A DNA stretch of 7,059 bases from Saprospiraceae bacterium (GTDB lineage: Bacteria > Bacteroidota > Bacteroidia > Chitinophagales > Saprospiraceae): contig JAHDBK010000193.1 in the NCBI GenBank assembly GCA_020630455.1, positions 1 to 7,059 of the forward strand, in the 5' to 3' direction. Below the pieces are notes generated by a model that ran no database searches, was not told the DNA's origin, and worked only from the letters and a program-made list of their open reading frames with translations. Of the stretch, positions 4,916-7,059 are shown in pieces (position 1 is the stretch's first letter; every line of letters begins with the position of its first letter). The translations under genes and the position numbers were made by a program.

Positions 4916-6091
4916 ATGACATATAACAGAAATAGTCAATACGACAAAGTAAAAAAACTTTGGAAAAAAATAAAAAGATCGGATAATTTGCTAAAAAATA
5001 TCTCTCCAAAAGCCAGATTGATACTCAGTAACGTCTTGTATCAGATAGAAAAGTATGGTCATGCAATATTAACTCATTATGAATTGAGTGAAATAACTGA
5101 TACTGAAAGAAGGCAAAATTGCAATCTAATAAAACAATTAGCTGATATTCTAGATATTACGTTTGAACGTTCAATAGTCGTTAATGAGAAGAAATATAGA
5201 GATTGTTATATTTTTACTAAGAACGAAAATACTGACGAAATTTTAGAAAATCCTGAAGAATATTTTGCTGATTTACTAGATGAAGATTATCCGACATCGC
5301 GAAAAAAATTACCCGACATCGCGAAAAAAATTACCCGATCTTTCGAATCACCACATATATATAATAAAAAAGAAATAAAAAATGATAATCATGATTATCA
5401 GCATAATCAGTTTTCTACCTATAAAAATTTTAATAGCGAAAATATAGAAACAAAAGAAACTAAAATTATTGAAAATTCAGAAATAAATATAGCAAACCAA
5501 GAGTTTGTTTACACAGAAAATGAAATAGAAAATTATGAGTATGCTGAAACACCAGATTATGCAGATGTACCGATAGAAGTATTGGAAGAAAATATAGAAT
5601 ACGAACCAAATCCAAAAGAAAAAGGCATAGCTTTTGTTGAAAAAGCAGAAAGTCTTAATAAAACTCAAACTATAACTAGCTATTACCAAAACACAGAAGA
5701 GACTGTAGGCAGGGATGGTAATACCTACCAATCACCATACTTACAAGACTTCAGGTTTACTGACCACATGATAAACACAGCAATATCTCGAAGTAATAAA
5801 AAGCATTACACCTCTAACAAAGTCTGGTTAATTATCCGAAATATTTTAGAACGTAAACCCGATAAGCTAGTTTATGGAGGAAGGCAAGGTGTTATCAATT
5901 ACCTTGTCAAAGCAATTAACGGAGAAAATGATTACAAGTATAAAGCACAACACCCTCAAACTCAGGAGGAAAAAGCACAGTCTATGGCTGAAATTCAAGC
6001 TGAGAAGCAAAAAGCAATAGACGAGAGATATCAAATGTTACTTCGTGGAGAAGTACAATCACTATCAGGAGCGGAGAGATACTATGGATAA
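4916..6091 (+). CDS. Phage replication initiator-like protein carrying its own origin
   Basis: The protein has 391 aa. Residues 30-101 look like a winged helix (PKARLILSNVLYQIEKYG, LTHYELSEIT, ERRQNCNLIKQLADIL, then a hairpin YRDCYIFTK). Residues 103-270 are acidic, Asn/Glu-rich and low in complexity, probably a flexible linker. Residues 275-391 form a basic globular C-terminal part (FTDHMINTAISRSNKKHY, VWLIIRNILERKP, RQGVINYLVKAINGEND) with a helical Gln/Lys/Glu tail. A DNA-binding N-terminus, disordered linker and C-terminal partner-binding domain are the layout of lambda O-type initiators, and a DnaB-family gene follows, overlapping by 8 nt. The coding region holds two 22-bp repeats, an A+T-rich tract and a palindrome (5291-5400). 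The start at 4916 has AAAGG 7 nt upstream; ATG 4901 is an in-frame alternative with a poor site. No sequence match to O itself is claimed. Confidence 0.7.
   Translation: MTYNRNSQYDKVKKLWKKIKRSDNLLKNISPKARLILSNVLYQIEKYGHAILTHYELSEITDTERRQNCNLIKQLADILDITFERSIVVNEKKYRDCYIFTKNENTDEILENPEEYFADLLDEDYPTSRKKLPDIAKKITRSFESPHIYNKKEIKNDNHDYQHNQFSTYKNFNSENIETKETKIIENSEINIANQEFVYTENEIENYEYAETPDYADVPIEVLEENIEYEPNPKEKGIAFVEKAESLNKTQTITSYYQNTEETVGRDGNTYQSPYLQDFRFTDHMINTAISRSNKKHYTSNKVWLIIRNILERKPDKLVYGGRQGVINYLVKAINGENDYKYKAQHPQTQEEKAQSMAEIQAEKQKAIDERYQMLLRGEVQSLSGAERYYG
5291..5334. repeat. Two perfect 22-bp direct repeats, iteron-like
   Basis: The unit starting CCGACATCGCGAAAAAA occupies 5291-5312 and is repeated exactly at 5313-5334. 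CCGA at 5335-5338 begins a degenerate third copy (TTTCGAA follows). The unit contains the palindrome TCGCGA. Since 22 is not a multiple of three, the two copies are read in different frames (PTSRKKL, then PDIAKKI). Conservation is therefore at the DNA level, as for initiator binding sites, or the duplication is recent. Confidence 0.9.
5383..5400. repeat. Perfect 18-bp palindrome
   Basis: TGATAATCATGATTATCA equals its own reverse complement. It flanks the A+T-rich tract on the side opposite the direct repeats. In frame it encodes a low-complexity part of the linker (NDNHDYQ), so the protein sequence does not explain it well. Confidence 0.85.
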
Positions 6092-7059
6092 TGAAAATTT
6101 AGCAAAACTAGATGATATTTTAAAAACCGATATACAGAATGAACAAACTGCTATTGGTTATATGATTCAAGATGAACAAGCTGCTATTGAAGCAGGTAGG
6201 ATGTTACAAGCAAAATATTTCTTTACACCGCATGCGGCTTATATTTTTAAAATAATAAAAGCTTGTGTTGATAACGGAAAGACTTCTAGTGATATCTTGT
6301 TTCAAGTTCAGTCAATTTTACAGGAAGATTGGGAGTTAATAACATCTGAAACTAGTATTGATAAACGTGATTACATAGCTACTTGTATGACTCAATCATC
6401 TATATTTCTTGGCTCACCTGTAGCTTTTGAAGGTTTATTTGAAAAAATAAGAACTCAATATATCAGAAGAAAATTAGTTAGCTGTTATCAAGAACAAGAA
6501 AAACAAATACTTAATACTGCTAAATTCAGTGATATAGAGATTTTAGCTGATAAAGGAATACAGCAAGTTACTCATACTCTTGACGAAACGGATAAATCTG
6601 AAATAACAGATTTTAGAGAAAGTTTATTAGAAACTTTAAATAAAAAGCCAGAGGATAGTATTAGCACTGGTTATCAAAGACTGGATAATATTATAGATGG
6701 TTTTAAAGCAGGTAAACTTATCACAATTGCAGCAGGTACAGGAAAAGGTAAAAGTGCATTTGCTGTTAATTTAGCTCTAAATGTTACATCTCAAGGATAT
6801 ACGGTTGCTTTATGGTCATTTGAGATGGGTAAGGATGAAGTTCAAAACAGAATGATTGATATAAAGACAGGCTATTCTGTTAGAGACAAAGAAAACAAAG
6901 AATTACGTCATAATGCAGCAAGGAAATATATAGATAATACAAGCGAAAATATTCAGGTTTTCACTGATAAAATAAGAAGCTTTAGTAATTTTTATTTAAC
7001 TTGTCGTAGGTTAAGTCGTAAGCAAAATATGAAAGTAGTGATAATTGATTATTTACAAT
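6084..7059 (+). CDS. dnaB: Replicative DNA helicase, DnaB family (runs off right edge)
   Basis: This is the replicative 5'-3' DNA helicase that forms a hexamer at the fork and uses ATP to unwind DNA. Of it, 325 codons are visible. Residues 17-130 correspond to the DnaB N-terminal helical domain (NEQTAIGYMIQD, YFFTPHAAYIFKIIKA). The linker runs to about 190. The RecA-like ATPase domain begins at TGYQRLDNIIDGFKAGKLITIAA. Walker A is AGTGKGKS (217-224), aligned with the ARPSMGKT form of the family. The catalytic Glu lies in WSFEM (E247), and Walker B is VVIIDYLQ (D322). The remaining C-terminal part is missing. GGAG at 6073-6076 precedes the ATG, which overlaps the initiator gene by 8 nt. The divergence from host-type DnaB (Trp before SFEM, unusual P-loop) and the context point to a phage-encoded copy. 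Confidence 0.93.
   Translation, partial: MDNENLAKLDDILKTDIQNEQTAIGYMIQDEQAAIEAGRMLQAKYFFTPHAAYIFKIIKACVDNGKTSSDILFQVQSILQEDWELITSETSIDKRDYIATCMTQSSIFLGSPVAFEGLFEKIRTQYIRRKLVSCYQEQEKQILNTAKFSDIEILADKGIQQVTHTLDETDKSEITDFRESLLETLNKKPEDSISTGYQRLDNIIDGFKAGKLITIAAGTGKGKSAFAVNLALNVTSQGYTVALWSFEMGKDEVQNRMIDIKTGYSVRDKENKELRHNAARKYIDNTSENIQVFTDKIRSFSNFYLTCRRLSRKQNMKVVIIDYLQ

Larger units (their letters stand above)
5291..5400. other. Putative replication origin of lambda-ori type
   Basis: Within 110 bp there are, in order, direct repeats (5291-5334), an almost pure A+T stretch (5355-5383, one G in 29 bases), and a perfect 18-bp palindrome (5383-5400). The lambda origin inside gene O has the same order: iterons, A+T-rich unwinding region, palindrome. 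It lies between the DNA-binding and C-terminal parts of an initiator-like gene and just before a helicase gene. The function is inferred from architecture only. Confidence 0.55.

Noticed and set aside
4785..5009. Minus-strand ORF, 74 aa, Phe-rich
   Set aside because: The Phe/Ser-rich composition is what antisense Lys/Glu codons give; it overlaps two well supported plus-strand genes.
5477..5731. Minus-strand ORF, 84 aa, Phe/Ile/Tyr-rich
   Set aside because: It is a shadow of the Glu/Asn-rich linker of the initiator-like protein.

Overview
The window is strongly A+T-rich (about 30% G+C by eye), uses the standard bacterial code (every Trp in the called genes is TGG; TGA, TAA and TAG all act as stops), and has clear Shine-Dalgarno sequences. 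It reads as the early/replication region of a temperate phage or phage-derived element. The host is probably a low-GC Gram-negative, possibly an intracellular lineage such as Rickettsiales or Francisellaceae. That host guess rests on composition, heavy ATA use and the antitoxin-like fragment at the left edge, and it is weak.

Left arm (1-533, minus strand): a small winged-helix regulator is followed, after 19 nt, by the N-terminal part of a CopG-antitoxin-like gene. That gene loses family resemblance near position 50, where the DNA resembles an insertion-sequence end. Control region (534-689): two promoters point away from each other with -35 boxes only 7 bp apart. The rightward one is followed by a 12-A tract and a 26-bp imperfect palindrome that could be an operator.

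Rightward arm (690-7059, plus strand): first comes a 303-aa protein of unknown function with two hydrophobic segments. After it, from about 1625, runs a densely packed operon in which nearly every stop overlaps or touches the next start (ATGA, TAATG). In order: a 55-aa ORF; a protein with two apparent winged-helix domains and a (Lys-Ser)7 tract encoded by a hexanucleotide repeat; a 45-aa ORF; a 110-aa protein; a 16-codon mini-ORF; coiled-coil and hypothetical small proteins; a two-helix membrane protein; a pentapeptide-repeat protein; a 45-codon ORF broken by an in-frame TGA; a 98-aa helical protein; a 391-aa replication-initiator-like protein; and a DnaB-family helicase cut by the right edge.

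The most notable signal is inside the initiator-like gene. Between its N-terminal winged helix and its C-terminal domain lie two perfect 22-bp direct repeats, then about 30 bp of nearly pure A+T, then a perfect 18-bp palindrome. This is the order found in the lambda origin inside gene O (iterons, A+T-rich stretch, palindrome), and a helicase gene follows directly. I infer that this segment is the element's replication origin, that the 391-aa protein binds it, and that the DnaB homologue is loaded there. No integrase, structural, lysis or RNA genes are visible in the window.
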